A stretch of 64,000 nt of DNA from Paenisporosarcina antarctica (GCF_004367585.1 NZ_CP038015.1:2176001-2240000), one strand, 5' to 3'. Positions 41,759 to 50,930 are shown, counted from the stretch's first letter. Numbers and translations are program-made. The notes: generated by a model not told the origin, from the letters alone.

Positions 41759-42814
41759 CTATTCTGTCTCCATTGGAGAGAGCACATAAGCTTCTAATAG
41801 TGCTGCAGAATGTTTCAATGAATCTATATGTGTTCGTTCAAAAGCATGTGACGATTCAATTCCAGGTCCGAACAAGGCATGCTTTACATCGAAACCTGCA
41901 CGTAATGCAGAGGAAGCATCTGAACCATAATACGGATAAATATCTAGTTTGTATGCAATATCATGCTTTTTCGCAAGTTCTACCAATTTACGTGTAAATT
42001 CATAATGATATGGACCAGATGAATCTTTTGCGCAAATAGATACGGTATATTCATCAGATGTTTGACCATCTCCAATAGCACCCATATCTACAGCAATATA
42101 TTCAACTACTTCAGATGGAATATTCGAGTTCCCACCATAACCAATTTCCTCATTATTTGAAATATAGAAATGTGTAGTATTTGGAATTTTCAAGTCATTT
42201 TCTTTAATTGAAGCAATCAGTTGTAATAATAATGCCGTACTTGCTTTATCGTCCAAATGACGTGATTTAATGAAACCAGAATCTGTTTCCTCGAATCGTG
42301 GATCGAATGACACAAAGTCGCCTACTTCAATTCCTAGATTTTGAGTTTCATCTGCGTTCAATACTTTTTCATCTAATCGAACTTCAATATTTTCTACACT
42401 GCGGTCTGCTGAACCTGCATTTTTGTAAACATGTACAGACGTTTGATGCATAAGAATAGTTCCGCGCACTTTCTTACCAGAGGCAGTATGTATGTAACAA
42501 TATTCGCCTTCAACAGAATTCCACTTAAAGCCACCAATCATTGACAGTTTAAGTCTACCGCTTCCCTTAATTTCTTTTACCATAGCACCGAGTGTGTCTG
42601 TATGGGCTGTTAATAGTCTATGTCTAGACGTATCTTTACCTTCTATAGTTGCAATTAGGGCACCTTTATTCGTTTGTTTATAAGGTACTTGCAGATTATC
42701 TAATATCGAAGCCATAAATTGCATAATTTCTTTTGTATATCCCGATGGACTTGGAATTTCTACAAGTTTTTGAAGTAATTGCACCGTTTCTTTCTCTTTA
42801 AATGCGCTTGACAT
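41759..42814 (-). CDS. M42-family metallo-aminopeptidase
   Basis: A 351-aa cytoplasmic di-metal peptidase of the FrvX/YsdC type. The metal ligands are visible in order: HTDT (near residue 70), RHLDDKAS (near 185), NNEEIGYGG (near 218) and VDMGAIGDG (near 240). The last is HAFERTH, in place of the usual SHxxER. The family trims N-terminal residues from peptides, sometimes in large tetrahedral particles. TAGGAGG lies before the ATG. It is first of a two-gene unit with murE (11-base gap). Peptide recycling beside a wall-peptide ligase is suggestive, but the functional link is inference. Confidence 0.9.
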   Translation of the reverse strand: MSSAFKEKETVQLLQKLVEIPSPSGYTKEIMQFMASILDNLQVPYKQTNKGALIATIEGKDTSRHRLLTAHTDTLGAMVKEIKGSGRLKLSMIGGFKWNSVEGEYCYIHTASGKKVRGTILMHQTSVHVYKNAGSADRSVENIEVRLDEKVLNADETQNLGIEVGDFVSFDPRFEETDSGFIKSRHLDDKASTALLLQLIASIKENDLKIPNTTHFYISNNEEIGYGGNSNIPSEVVEYIAVDMGAIGDGQTSDEYTVSICAKDSSGPYHYEFTRKLVELAKKHDIAYKLDIYPYYGSDASSALRAGFDVKHALFGPGIESSHAFERTHIDSLKHSAALLEAYVLSPMETE

Positions 42815-42921
42815 AAAAAACCTCCTATATATATATAAATATCATACCAAAATTCAACATGTTCTGACACTGCCAAATCATGTATGATAAAGAAACAACT
42901 ACTTCAACTACGAGGTGAACA

Positions 42922-44520
42922 ATGGACAAATCTCTACTCTTAATAAAACGCAATCACTTGTTTATCGATTTATTTGCAATTGGCTTACTTCTGCATACTA
43001 TATCTAGTTTGTTTTTTCCTTACAAATTTACAACTTCAATCCCATTTATCGTTATATTATATTGTGGGTTGTTATTCTTTCTACGTCGAATAAAAATAAA
43101 TAATGAAATGTTGCAAATCCTCATTTTAACAGGATTGAATGGATATATCTTATATATAAATATAGATTCACCTTATTACATACATATATTACTTTTTGTT
43201 TATCCACTATTCGTGGCTTCATTATACCACTCAATCATTCCAAGTTTAATTCTTTTACCGGTAACCTTGATTGAAGTCATCTTTTTATTTAATACTTACT
43301 TTACTCGTTTTGAAGGTTCTATTGAGTTTGCTGATATATATGTTCTCTTATTTTTAATGGTATTAATGAGTGTAACAGCTATTATCCATTCGCACTTTAT
43401 AGAAAAATCATGGACCGAAATGGAACAACAGCAAATCACTTTAGAACGTGCTCTCGACTCAAGAGATGGCTATTTGCAAATGTTTTTTGAAAATGCTAAA
43501 GATGGTATTGCTGTTTTTGATTTAGATGCTCGAATCATTGAAGTAAATCCTGCCTTTGAATTGTTGTACGGATGGAGTCGACAAGAATGTATTGGCAAAC
43601 ACATTCCTCTTGTCCCCCCTGAAAATGCACAAGCAGCAAGGGAGAGAATAAAAAAAGTATTAAAAGGTGAAAGTTTATATTCATTTGAAACGAAAGATAT
43701 GAAAAGAAATGGTACCTTCTTTGATGCTCAACTAACGCTCAGTCCAATTTATGATAAGAGCGGTGAAATGGTCGCAATGTCTGTCATTACACGTGATATT
43801 TCCTTTCGTAAAGAAGCTGAAAAGCTTATAGTACAGTCAGAGAAGTTGAAATTAGCTGGAGAGATTGCTGCTGGCGTTGCACATGAAATTCGTAATCCAA
43901 TGACAGTGATTTCAGGTTTTATTCAAATGATGAATGCTGATGATCAACACCCATATCAAACCTATACAAAATTAATTGAGTCGGAACTTGAACGGATTAA
44001 TTTAATCATAAGTGAATTTTTAATTCTTGCAAAACCCCATGTTAGAACTACTAAAGAATTTAATTTAGAAAAAACCATTCAAGACATAGTTGTCTTGTTT
44101 AGCCCTGAACTTAATTTAAGAGGGATTGTCTTAACAGAATCAAAGAGTGTTCCAAATGTGGTTGTTGTTGGCGAACAAAATCAAATTAAACAAGTGTTAA
44201 TTAATATTATTAAAAATGCAATTGAGGCATTTAAAAAAGAAGGGTCTCTTCACATCTCTACAGAATATGAAAATGAAGATTTTGTGAGTATACATATTGA
44301 AGATAACGGAGAAGGAATGACTCAAGAAGTAATTAATCAAATCTTTGAACCATTTTTCACCACTAAAACAACTGGTACAGGACTTGGTATGATGATAACC
44401 CAAAAAATTATTCAAGAACACGGTGGGAAAATCAGTATTAATAGTCGTTTAAACAAAGGGACAGTAGTTTCTATATTCTTACCCTATAAAGAACGCAGAA
44501 AACCAGCGATATCCAATTAA
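42922..44520 (+). CDS. Membrane histidine kinase with PAS domain, sporulation-kinase type
   Basis: A 532-aa kinase. About six closely spaced helices occupy residues 12-155 (IDLFAIGLLLHTISSLFF to FLMVLMSVTAIIHSHF). A coiled linker and a PAS domain follow (about 185-300, MFFENAKDGIAVFDLDARIIEVN). HisKA has the H-box AAGVAHEIRNPMTVISGFIQMM, and the ATPase domain has NIIKNAIEAFKK and GTGLGMMITQKII. The multi-helix head with HEIRNPMTVISGF resembles KinB/KinC/KinD-like phosphorelay kinases. No response regulator is adjacent. GAGGTG lies before the ATG. Its divergent partner is the M42-murE operon. Confidence 0.85.
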   Translation: MDKSLLLIKRNHLFIDLFAIGLLLHTISSLFFPYKFTTSIPFIVILYCGLLFFLRRIKINNEMLQILILTGLNGYILYINIDSPYYIHILLFVYPLFVASLYHSIIPSLILLPVTLIEVIFLFNTYFTRFEGSIEFADIYVLLFLMVLMSVTAIIHSHFIEKSWTEMEQQQITLERALDSRDGYLQMFFENAKDGIAVFDLDARIIEVNPAFELLYGWSRQECIGKHIPLVPPENAQAARERIKKVLKGESLYSFETKDMKRNGTFFDAQLTLSPIYDKSGEMVAMSVITRDISFRKEAEKLIVQSEKLKLAGEIAAGVAHEIRNPMTVISGFIQMMNADDQHPYQTYTKLIESELERINLIISEFLILAKPHVRTTKEFNLEKTIQDIVVLFSPELNLRGIVLTESKSVPNVVVVGEQNQIKQVLINIIKNAIEAFKKEGSLHISTEYENEDFVSIHIEDNGEGMTQEVINQIFEPFFTTKTTGTGLGMMITQKIIQEHGGKISINSRLNKGTVVSIFLPYKERRKPAISN

Positions 44521-44541
44521 AAGGAGATCGCTGGTTTTTTT
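44499..44541 (+). terminator. Terminator overlapping the end of the kinase gene
   Basis: A twelve-base perfect stem (44499-44510 with 44527-44538) followed by T residues. The left arm is coding and the stop codon is in the loop. The minus-strand PepSY gene ends three bases further on. Confidence 0.88.
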
Positions 44542-44543
44542 AA

Positions 44544-45194
44544 TTATTCTTCATCATTGTCATCATTGTCATCATTGTCATCATTGTCATCATTGTCATC
44601 ATTGTCATCATTGTCATCATTGTCATTATCTTGTTTAACTGATAAAACAGCACCGGAATTTGCATCCACCTTGACCTTTACTTCTTTATTTCCATCTTTA
44701 ATTTCAATTTCATAAAACGATAAAGAATTTTCTCTTTCAAGTTCAACTTCAGTCACAGATCCAGTTGCTTCTTTTAGTGCGATTTTAATTGCATCTGCTG
44801 TTGTCACAACTACTTTAATTGAATTTATTTTTGAACTATCGTCATCATTATTATAGTCGTCTTCCATGTCATCTGTTGTCTTGTCTTTCTTCAACACTTC
44901 ACCAGTAAACGCATCTAGATCTAAATCATATTCAAACCCATCTTTTTTAATTTCAACTTCATAAATAGTACGAAATGAATTTGTTTCGAATTCAACTTCT
45001 GACACAGTGCCGTCGACTACTGTTAGGGCTTTTTCAGTAATTTCTTCTTTCGTTAACATATTTGCCTGCTTCTCTCCACTCACACTTACTTTGTCAAAGT
45101 TTTGATTTGCTCCAGCTACCATTACGATACTTCCAAGTACTAGTACTCCAGTTATTATCGAGACAGCCATCCATTTACTCTTCAAGTTTTTCAT
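44544..45194 (-). CDS. PepSY-domain protein with repetitive acidic tail
   Basis: A 216-aa exported or membrane-anchored protein. Residues 1-30 form a signal sequence or anchor (WMAVSIITGVLVLGSIVMVAGA). Two PepSY repeats follow (about 45-105, ALTVVDGTVSEVEFE...LDAFTGEVL, and 125-185, ALKEATGSVTEVELE...VDANSGAVL). The last 30 residues are nearly pure Asn-Asp-Asp repeats encoded by eight perfect 9-base units. PepSY domains inhibit proteases or sense ions; B. subtilis YkoI and YkoJ are the likely relatives. The acidic tail could bind Ca2+ or other cations at the wall. CAAAGGAGG lies before the ATG. It follows another PepSY gene and a two-component system. Confidence 0.88.
   Translation of the reverse strand: MKNLKSKWMAVSIITGVLVLGSIVMVAGANQNFDKVSVSGEKQANMLTKEEITEKALTVVDGTVSEVEFETNSFRTIYEVEIKKDGFEYDLDLDAFTGEVLKKDKTTDDMEDDYNNDDDSSKINSIKVVVTTADAIKIALKEATGSVTEVELERENSLSFYEIEIKDGNKEVKVKVDANSGAVLSVKQDNDNDDNDDNDDNDDNDDNDDNDDNDEE
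44551..44622 (-). repeat. Eight perfect copies of a 9-base coding repeat
   Basis: TCATCATTG is repeated eight times without change on the plus strand, encoding Asn-Asp-Asp units on the minus strand. Copy-number change by slippage would keep the reading frame. Confidence 0.95.
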
Positions 45195-45281
45195 TTTTAT
45201 TTCCTCCTTTGTTTGATACTTTCATGTTAACTTACCAACATGAGAGAACTCGGAGAGAATTATGAGAAATTAATGAGAAAT

Positions 45282-46010
45282 TTAATCATCATCTGAATCG
45301 TCATCGTCATCGTCTTGATCATCCCAAGTAACAGATAGAATTTCACCTGACACTCCATGCACTTGAATGACGGCTTCGCGATCATCTTCCGATTCAATTT
45401 CAATTAGATAATAGCCACCGTCTGAAGTTTCTTCATACGTAATATATTGAACTTCTCCAGTCAACTGTGTGTTTGCTTTAATTATTGCTTGATCTTTGCT
45501 AATCAGAGCTTGCTCTGCAGTCGTTTGCTTTTTCTTGCTATCTAAAATGCTTCCTGTTACTGCATCGATCGTTAAGGTAATCAGTGTTTCATCTTTTGCA
45601 ATGTCCACAGCATAGAATGGTTGCTCCATTTCACTGCTCAACACCATGCGTTCGATCGTCCCTTCATATTCGCGGGAAACAATCGATTGAATGTCCTCTT
45701 TAGTCTTAATAGGAAGCTGCTGTTTAGTAGCTTGTTCGAGTAGTGTAATCGAAATAATATCGCCTTTTGAAGTGTCTGCAACAATCTCATATAAGCCATC
45801 TCGACGGTTTATTTGTGCTATATAACGGTCATTCTTTCGAATTAGATTAGAGATGGAATCTCCATACATTTGTTCAATACGAGATTGTATTTCTTCTTTG
45901 GTTACTATTTCTTCTTCACTGGTCAATTTCCACATGTAAACAGCGCCTCCTCCAACTATAATAATTGTTAGTAAGAGTGGAATAAACCATTTTTTAGTGA
46001 AAAATGTCAT
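45282..46010 (-). CDS. PepSY-domain membrane protein, YkoJ-like
   Basis: A 242-aa protein. One N-terminal helix (WFIPLLLTIIIVGGGAVYMW, residues 8-27) anchors an extracytoplasmic part. Three PepSY-like segments follow: about 40-85, 100-155 (TIDAVTGSILDSKKK) and 165-230 (QVHGVSGEILSVTWD). It ends in a short acidic tail, DDQDDDDDDSDDD, much like the neighbouring PepSY protein but with Asp and Ser instead of Asn. AAAGGGGGCG lies before the ATG. It lies 60 bases after the kinase gene in the same direction, so kinase, regulator and PepSY genes probably respond to one signal. The ykoG-ykoH-ykoJ-ykoI grouping of B. subtilis is the model. Confidence 0.85.
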   Translation of the reverse strand: MTFFTKKWFIPLLLTIIIVGGGAVYMWKLTSEEEIVTKEEIQSRIEQMYGDSISNLIRKNDRYIAQINRRDGLYEIVADTSKGDIISITLLEQATKQQLPIKTKEDIQSIVSREYEGTIERMVLSSEMEQPFYAVDIAKDETLITLTIDAVTGSILDSKKKQTTAEQALISKDQAIIKANTQLTGEVQYITYEETSDGGYYLIEIESEDDREAVIQVHGVSGEILSVTWDDQDDDDDDSDDD

Positions 46011-46070
46011 GAGTACGCCCCCTTTCTACTAAGGGTATTAGATGAACATTAAAATTCAATGAGAATCCGT

Positions 46071-47423
46071 TTATATTTTAGGTAATTCAAGCGTTACAGT
46101 AGTTCCTGCATCTATATCACTTTCAATTACCAGCTTAATCTGAAGACCTTTTGCTATTTCTTTAGCCAGTGACAATCCTAAACCTGTGCCACCCGTTTTA
46201 CGATTTCGTGCCTCATCAACTCTGTAAAAACGATCAAATACATGAGGAATAGCATCTTTAGGAATGCCTATACCTCTATCGGTGATCGCAATTTTAATCA
46301 AGTTGGTAGTCTCTGTCATATGCATATCAATTTCGTCTTCGCTATACTTTCGAGCATTATCTAAGAAAATAAATAACAATTGTTTTAACTTTTGCTCATC
46401 AGTTTTGTAGGTAATTGTCTCAAAATCCGGGTCTATAATTAAATTGAACTTGCGATGATAAGCTTGCTTCATCGAACGAAGCGTCTGATTAATGACTGGT
46501 AGTAGTTCAATTGTTTGTCGACTGATTACCATTTCTTCGTCATATCGAGCTAGTTGTAACATTTGTTCAATCATGTCACGCATACGAACTGATTCTTCTA
46601 AGATGGCTTGCGTTGCTTCTTGTATTATTTTTGGGTCGCTAATCCCTCGACGATTAACAAGACTTGCGTAACTTTCAATCACTGTTAATGGAGTCTTTAG
46701 TTCATGCGAAGCGTCTGACACGAACTGTTCTTGTTTTTTATAATTTCGTTCGAGCAATTTCATTGTATCGTTAAATGTATATTCGAGATGTGCAAGCTCA
46801 TCTTTACGATCATCCTTCGTTTTTATTCGCTCATAGTTCCCACTATTTTGAATGCGTTTCATTGTTCCAATTAATTTTTGTATGGGTTGAGTGACAATTT
46901 TTCCGAGCACAATACTTGAAATTAGAATTGGAATAGTTCCTACTAGCGTGATGCTAATTAATATTAGTTTTAATTCAGTCAAATTTCTTTCGACATCTGT
47001 TAACACTTGAATAATTTGCAATTGTGTAATCGCACCTGAACCATCAATGATTGGTACAGATAAGGTCAACATTTTTGTTCCGTTAATCGTTTTAACTTCG
47101 TGTATTTCCTCTGTAACTGATTCAACCTTCACTGCAACCACCTGATCTGTAGTATTTACTGCTACCTCTATTTCACCTAAGGTATTAACAATTCTCACGC
47201 CACCATTAGCTGGAGAATAAGCACGTAAAACCGTAGCAGGATTTGTAGATTCAGTCATTTGACTTATAGCATGAACTAAACTTTCAGATTCAGTTCGTAA
47301 TTGTTGCAGCTCTGTTTCATACGTATTTTGGCTATAAATATAATAAATTCCAACGTTCGTAATAACTAAGATTAATAACATTAATAGCGTTGAGTATAGA
47401 TGAATTTTAGTTTTTAATTTCAT
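46071..47423 (-). CDS. ykoH: Sensor histidine kinase, YkoH/ArlS-like
   Basis: A 450-aa membrane kinase. Helix 1 is at about 8-29 (YSTLLMLLILVITNVGIYYI), then an extracytoplasmic sensor loop of about 125 residues, and helix 2 at about 153-174. HAMP, HisKA with the H-box SDASHELKTPLTVIESYASLV and the ATPase domain (DRGIGIPKD, GGTGLGLSLAKEI) follow. It overlaps the response regulator gene upstream by 17 bases and is therefore its partner. Two PepSY genes follow, as with B. subtilis ykoH and its neighbours. The PepSY proteins may be targets or modulators; that is inference. Confidence 0.9.
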   Translation of the reverse strand: MKLKTKIHLYSTLLMLLILVITNVGIYYIYSQNTYETELQQLRTESESLVHAISQMTESTNPATVLRAYSPANGGVRIVNTLGEIEVAVNTTDQVVAVKVESVTEEIHEVKTINGTKMLTLSVPIIDGSGAITQLQIIQVLTDVERNLTELKLILISITLVGTIPILISSIVLGKIVTQPIQKLIGTMKRIQNSGNYERIKTKDDRKDELAHLEYTFNDTMKLLERNYKKQEQFVSDASHELKTPLTVIESYASLVNRRGISDPKIIQEATQAILEESVRMRDMIEQMLQLARYDEEMVISRQTIELLPVINQTLRSMKQAYHRKFNLIIDPDFETITYKTDEQKLKQLLFIFLDNARKYSEDEIDMHMTETTNLIKIAITDRGIGIPKDAIPHVFDRFYRVDEARNRKTGGTGLGLSLAKEIAKGLQIKLVIESDIDAGTTVTLELPKI

Positions 47424-48123
47424 CTCTCTGCTCCTTTAACACATAGCCTACGCCTCGTACAGTTTGAATATATTTGTGTGTTTCATTGAAATCAATTTTC
47501 TTGCGTAAATATCGAATATAGACATCAACTACATTCGTCTCCCCGTAATAATTGTAGCCCCATACCGAGTCCAGAAGTTGTTCACGCGACAACACTTGAT
47601 TAGGATGTTTCATTAAATGAAGCAATAAGTCGAACTCTCTTGGCGTTAATTCAATTTTACGTTCATCTCTATTTACTTCACGTGTTTGTTCATGGAGAGT
47701 TAAGTCTTTGAAATGGTGATTGAACAGATCAGGTACTTCTTTAATAGCCAATTCGCGTTTTTTTAGTCTTAGGTTAGCTCGAATTCGCGCAAGTAATTCC
47801 TCCATTTGAAAAGGTTTCGTCACATAATCATTAGCCCCTAGATCAAGGCCAGACACTTTATCCTCGACACTATCTTTAGCGGTCAATAAGATGACTGGAA
47901 CTTGTGCTTCATCGGCTCGTATTCGACGTAACACATCTAGACCCGACAACCCTGGTAGCATCAAGTCAAGTAACACAAGATCCCACGATTGCTCACGATA
48001 TATGATTAACCCATCCGTACCCGAGTATGCAATGCCTGTTGTATATCCTTCAAACTCTAACTCTAATTGAAGAACACGGGCGATATTCTTTTCATCTTCA
48101 ATAATTAAGATTCGTTCACTCAT
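47407..48123 (-). CDS. ykoG: OmpR-family response regulator, YkoG/ArlR-like
   Basis: A 238-aa regulator. The receiver domain has the acidic pocket at EDE (residues 9-11), the phospho-acceptor Asp near 53 in DLVLLDLMLPG, Thr in LLTAKD and Lys in YVTKPF. The C-terminal winged helix (ELTPREFDLLLHLMKHPNQVLSREQLLDSVWGY...RYLRKKID) binds DNA. GAAGGAG lies before the ATG. It is first in the regulator-kinase-PepSY unit and faces no other promoter, since the aldehyde dehydrogenase upstream reads in the same direction and ends in a terminator. Target genes probably include the PepSY genes downstream, by analogy only. Confidence 0.93.
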   Translation of the reverse strand: MSERILIIEDEKNIARVLQLELEFEGYTTGIAYSGTDGLIIYREQSWDLVLLDLMLPGLSGLDVLRRIRADEAQVPVILLTAKDSVEDKVSGLDLGANDYVTKPFQMEELLARIRANLRLKKRELAIKEVPDLFNHHFKDLTLHEQTREVNRDERKIELTPREFDLLLHLMKHPNQVLSREQLLDSVWGYNYYGETNVVDVYIRYLRKKIDFNETHKYIQTVRGVGYVLKEQRDEIKN

Positions 48124-48159
48124 AATGTGTTCTCCTTCTACTTTTTATTTCATTCTATC

Positions 48160-48201
48160 AAAAAAGCAAAAAAGTCGCTCTCCTTATCGGAGTAACGACT
48201 T
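48160..48201 (-). terminator. Terminator overlapping the end of the aldehyde dehydrogenase gene
   Basis: An AAGTCG/CGACTT outer stem with a CTCC/GGAG inner helix (48172-48201) and T-rich tail on the minus strand. The last six codons of the gene are inside the hairpin. Confidence 0.8.
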
Positions 48202-49578
48202 CACAAGTTTCACTTTATTTTTGTATGGTGGAAATACAAGATTTAACGGTATTTTAGTGCTTTTCTTTAATATCGATTTAGCATGTGTAAATGCTTCGAA
48301 ACTATATTTTCCATGATAACCATTCATACCTGAAGAACCTACTCCGCCAAACGGCATATGAGAACTTCCTACATGCGAAACTGTATCATTTATGCACCCT
48401 CCACCAAAAGGCAGTTCTTCTAAAAAGAATTGAATGGCTTTGTCGTTTTCACTAAATAAATATGCAGATAACGGTTTAGGTAGTTTTCGTATTTGTCGAA
48501 TCGCTGTTTCCAAACGCTCATACGTTAAAATCGGTAAAATAGGGCCAAATATTTCATCTTCCATCGAAGGGTTATTCCAAGAAACCCTATCAAGTAAGGT
48601 TGGCTCAATATACAGATCCTCTTCATCCATATTACCGCCTGCAACAATGTGTAGACCTTCTTGGTTAATTAGTTGCTTTAAGCGATTAAATTGTTTGACG
48701 TTAATGATACGTCCATAATCAGGACTAATTTGTGCATCTTTCCCGTAAAAATCTTTTATCGTTTGTGTTAATAATTTAATGAACTGATCCTTCACTTTAT
48801 GATGGACAAGTAAATAATCGGGAGCCACACAAGTTTGACCTGCATTGACAAACTTGCCCCATGCAATACGTTTTGCTGCGACTTCTAAATTCGCTGTGTG
48901 ATCAATAATTGCCGGACTTTTACCACCAAGTTCTAAAGTTACTGGCGTTAATCTCTCAGCTGCTGCTTTCATCACTACTTTTCCAACGGCAACACTGCCG
49001 GTAAAGAAAATGGTATCAAATGGCGCATGAATAAGTGCTGATGTTTCTTCACGTTCACCCTCTACAACAAGAATATAGTTAGGTGTAAACGCTGACTCTA
49101 TCACTTTTCGAATGACAGCTGCCGTATAAATAGCTGATTCTGAAGGCTTCACAATGGCACAATTCCCACCGATAATTGCTCCAATTAACGGTTCCATAAC
49201 AAGTTGGAATGGATAGTTAAATGGACCAATTATCAATGCAGAGCCATATGGTTCTCGTACAATAAAACTTTTTGCAGGCTGTAAATGAAGTGCTGTTTTA
49301 ACTGATTCTGGCTTCATCCAATCGTCCAAATGCTTAGTCATAAAGCCTATACTATCAAGTACAAACCCTACTTCTGTAGCGTATGCTTCAAATTCACTTT
49401 TGCGTAAATCTTTATATAGTGCTTGAATGATTTCTTGTTCATGTAGTTGTATGGCCTGTTTTAACTTACTTAATTGTAGTTTTCGGAATTCTGCTGATTT
49501 CGTGGCACCCGTGTAATAATAATCGTGCTGCACTTGAATCATGCGTTCTACGTCTTGAGCCGTGAAATTAATGTTCAT
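48184..49578 (-). CDS. Aldehyde dehydrogenase, YwdH-like (class 3 type)
   Basis: A 464-aa NAD(P)-dependent aldehyde dehydrogenase. The general base Glu is in LELGGKSP (near residue 209) and the nucleophile Cys in NAGQTCVAPDY (near 243). GSVAVG forms the coenzyme turn and FNYPFQL is conserved near 118. The length and C-terminal hydrophobic, basic end (STKIPLNLVFPPYKNKVKLVKSLLR) match the short class 3/fatty aldehyde dehydrogenases, which may attach to membranes and oxidise lipid aldehydes. GGGAG lies very close to the ATG at 49578, so the exact start is uncertain. It lies alone upstream of the two-component system. Confidence 0.9.
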   Translation of the reverse strand: MNINFTAQDVERMIQVQHDYYYTGATKSAEFRKLQLSKLKQAIQLHEQEIIQALYKDLRKSEFEAYATEVGFVLDSIGFMTKHLDDWMKPESVKTALHLQPAKSFIVREPYGSALIIGPFNYPFQLVMEPLIGAIIGGNCAIVKPSESAIYTAAVIRKVIESAFTPNYILVVEGEREETSALIHAPFDTIFFTGSVAVGKVVMKAAAERLTPVTLELGGKSPAIIDHTANLEVAAKRIAWGKFVNAGQTCVAPDYLLVHHKVKDQFIKLLTQTIKDFYGKDAQISPDYGRIINVKQFNRLKQLINQEGLHIVAGGNMDEEDLYIEPTLLDRVSWNNPSMEDEIFGPILPILTYERLETAIRQIRKLPKPLSAYLFSENDKAIQFFLEELPFGGGCINDTVSHVGSSHMPFGGVGSSGMNGYHGKYSFEAFTHAKSILKKSTKIPLNLVFPPYKNKVKLVKSLLR

Positions 49579-49714
49579 CACTCCCGTCTTCTATTTCTTT
49601 ATTGTATCGGGTGGATTCATGTCACGCAAAAATAGACACCTATTAAATAGATGTCTAAATTATTTACTTATTTATTTTTGTATATATGATTTTAATTAAC
49701 AAATGCTAAGCTTT

Positions 49715-50653
49715 TTAAATTAATAATTCATCAATCCATCGTTGCACAATTAGTCCTTCTTCAAATGACACAAGTGATTCTTCACGACCATTTTTTGCAT
49801 CATGACACGCATCCCATAACGTTTTTGGTTGTTCATTTAACTCAACTCTTGTTTCAGGTTGATCAATCTCACTTACCCATAGCTCTGACCAATTTTTTAT
49901 TGTCATTACTTTTTCAGTACCAATGACCTTAAATAGCAGTGTTTCTTGTTGTCCCATTCCAGATAAACCATTAACAACTATTGGGATACCTGAATCAGTT
50001 TGACCGATTGCCGTTGATCCGATTTCACATAATTGTGGATCTGCAGGATAGATGGTTTGATGAGCTGAAAAAGAAAATTTCCCGAGAAGTCGATACATGA
50101 TTTGAAAGTAATGTGGAAATACTTCTCTTATAAAGCCACCTTGAGCACGTGAACCAATCCAAGGGTTTTGTTGCCATTTTCTTGGCCAATGTGGGAAGTA
50201 TGTATGTAGTTCAACACGAATTATTTCTCCAAGGGAGCAGTTAACTACTTCATTCATTAATGTTTGAATAGCTGGGCTGTACATAAGAGGGAAATGCATC
50301 GCCGTTAACACATTCGTATTTTTTGCACTCTCTACCATTAACTTCCCACTTTCAACATCGTGTGCAAGTGGCTTTTCAGATAACACAAAACAACCTTGAT
50401 TAGCGGCTTGCACAGCAAGTGAGGCATGACTATTAGGAGGTGTACCAATATATACCCAGTCAGGTTTAGTCTCATATAATTCATCTAAAGAACATGCACT
50501 TGGTAATTGGTACTTATCCTTCATCTCTTTTAATCGTTGGACATTTTCATCGAACACACTGACAATTTTACAATTAGAATTTGCTAAAAGTTGTTGAATA
50601 ATACGTTCTCCTATAATTCCAGTACCTATTATTGCAAATGTGGTTTGATCCAT
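49715..50653 (-). CDS. Gfo/Idh/MocA-family oxidoreductase
   Basis: A 312-aa dehydrogenase with an N-terminal Rossmann domain (AIIGTGIIGERIIQQLL, residues 7-23). The family EKP motif is present (LSEKPLAHDVESGK, near 94), and a C-terminal beta-sheet domain follows. These enzymes oxidise or epimerise sugars, inositols or related polyols with NAD(P); the substrate here cannot be told. AAGGAG lies before the ATG. It is a single gene, with no sugar transporter or kinase nearby. The divergent neighbour is a 47-aa unknown. Confidence 0.88.
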   Translation of the reverse strand: MDQTTFAIIGTGIIGERIIQQLLANSNCKIVSVFDENVQRLKEMKDKYQLPSACSLDELYETKPDWVYIGTPPNSHASLAVQAANQGCFVLSEKPLAHDVESGKLMVESAKNTNVLTAMHFPLMYSPAIQTLMNEVVNCSLGEIIRVELHTYFPHWPRKWQQNPWIGSRAQGGFIREVFPHYFQIMYRLLGKFSFSAHQTIYPADPQLCEIGSTAIGQTDSGIPIVVNGLSGMGQQETLLFKVIGTEKVMTIKNWSELWVSEIDQPETRVELNEQPKTLWDACHDAKNGREESLVSFEEGLIVQRWIDELLI

Positions 50654-50786
50654 AATGGAAACTCCTTCTCACTAATAATTTTTTTACTTAATAAGATGAA
50701 TTTATATGAAAAATGGTTTATAATGTGGACATATTAAAGGTAAATAATTAACGAATAATTAAGATAATTAAAAGGAGGTAATTGAC

Positions 50787-50930
50787 GTGGTTAAAACAGA
50801 AATTTGGTGGGAACCTATTTTTTCAGGGAATTTGAGCTTAGGCATTAACAAAGAACGCTTAAATGAATTAGAGGAAGAGTCATTTATTTACCTTAATACT
50901 ACTGAAGATGTCGAAACAAAGGAACAATAA
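50787..50930 (+). CDS. Small protein, 47 aa (unknown function)
   Basis: A compact gene with strong signals: AAAGGAGG lies eight bases before the GTG at 50787, and an intrinsic terminator follows 28 bases past the stop. A TATAAT at 50719-50724 may be its -10 element. The product begins MVKTEIWWEPIFSGNLSLGIN and continues with an acidic, helix-like part (ERLNELEEESFIYLN). It has no cysteine, signal or membrane segment. I do not recognise the family. The tryptophan pair and the clean expression signals argue that it is real. Confidence 0.7.
   Translation: MVKTEIWWEPIFSGNLSLGINKERLNELEEESFIYLNTTEDVETKEQ

Noticed and set aside
44551-44622. Tandem units considered as a CRISPR-like array
   Set aside because: The units are contiguous 9-mers without spacers and lie in frame inside a PepSY gene.
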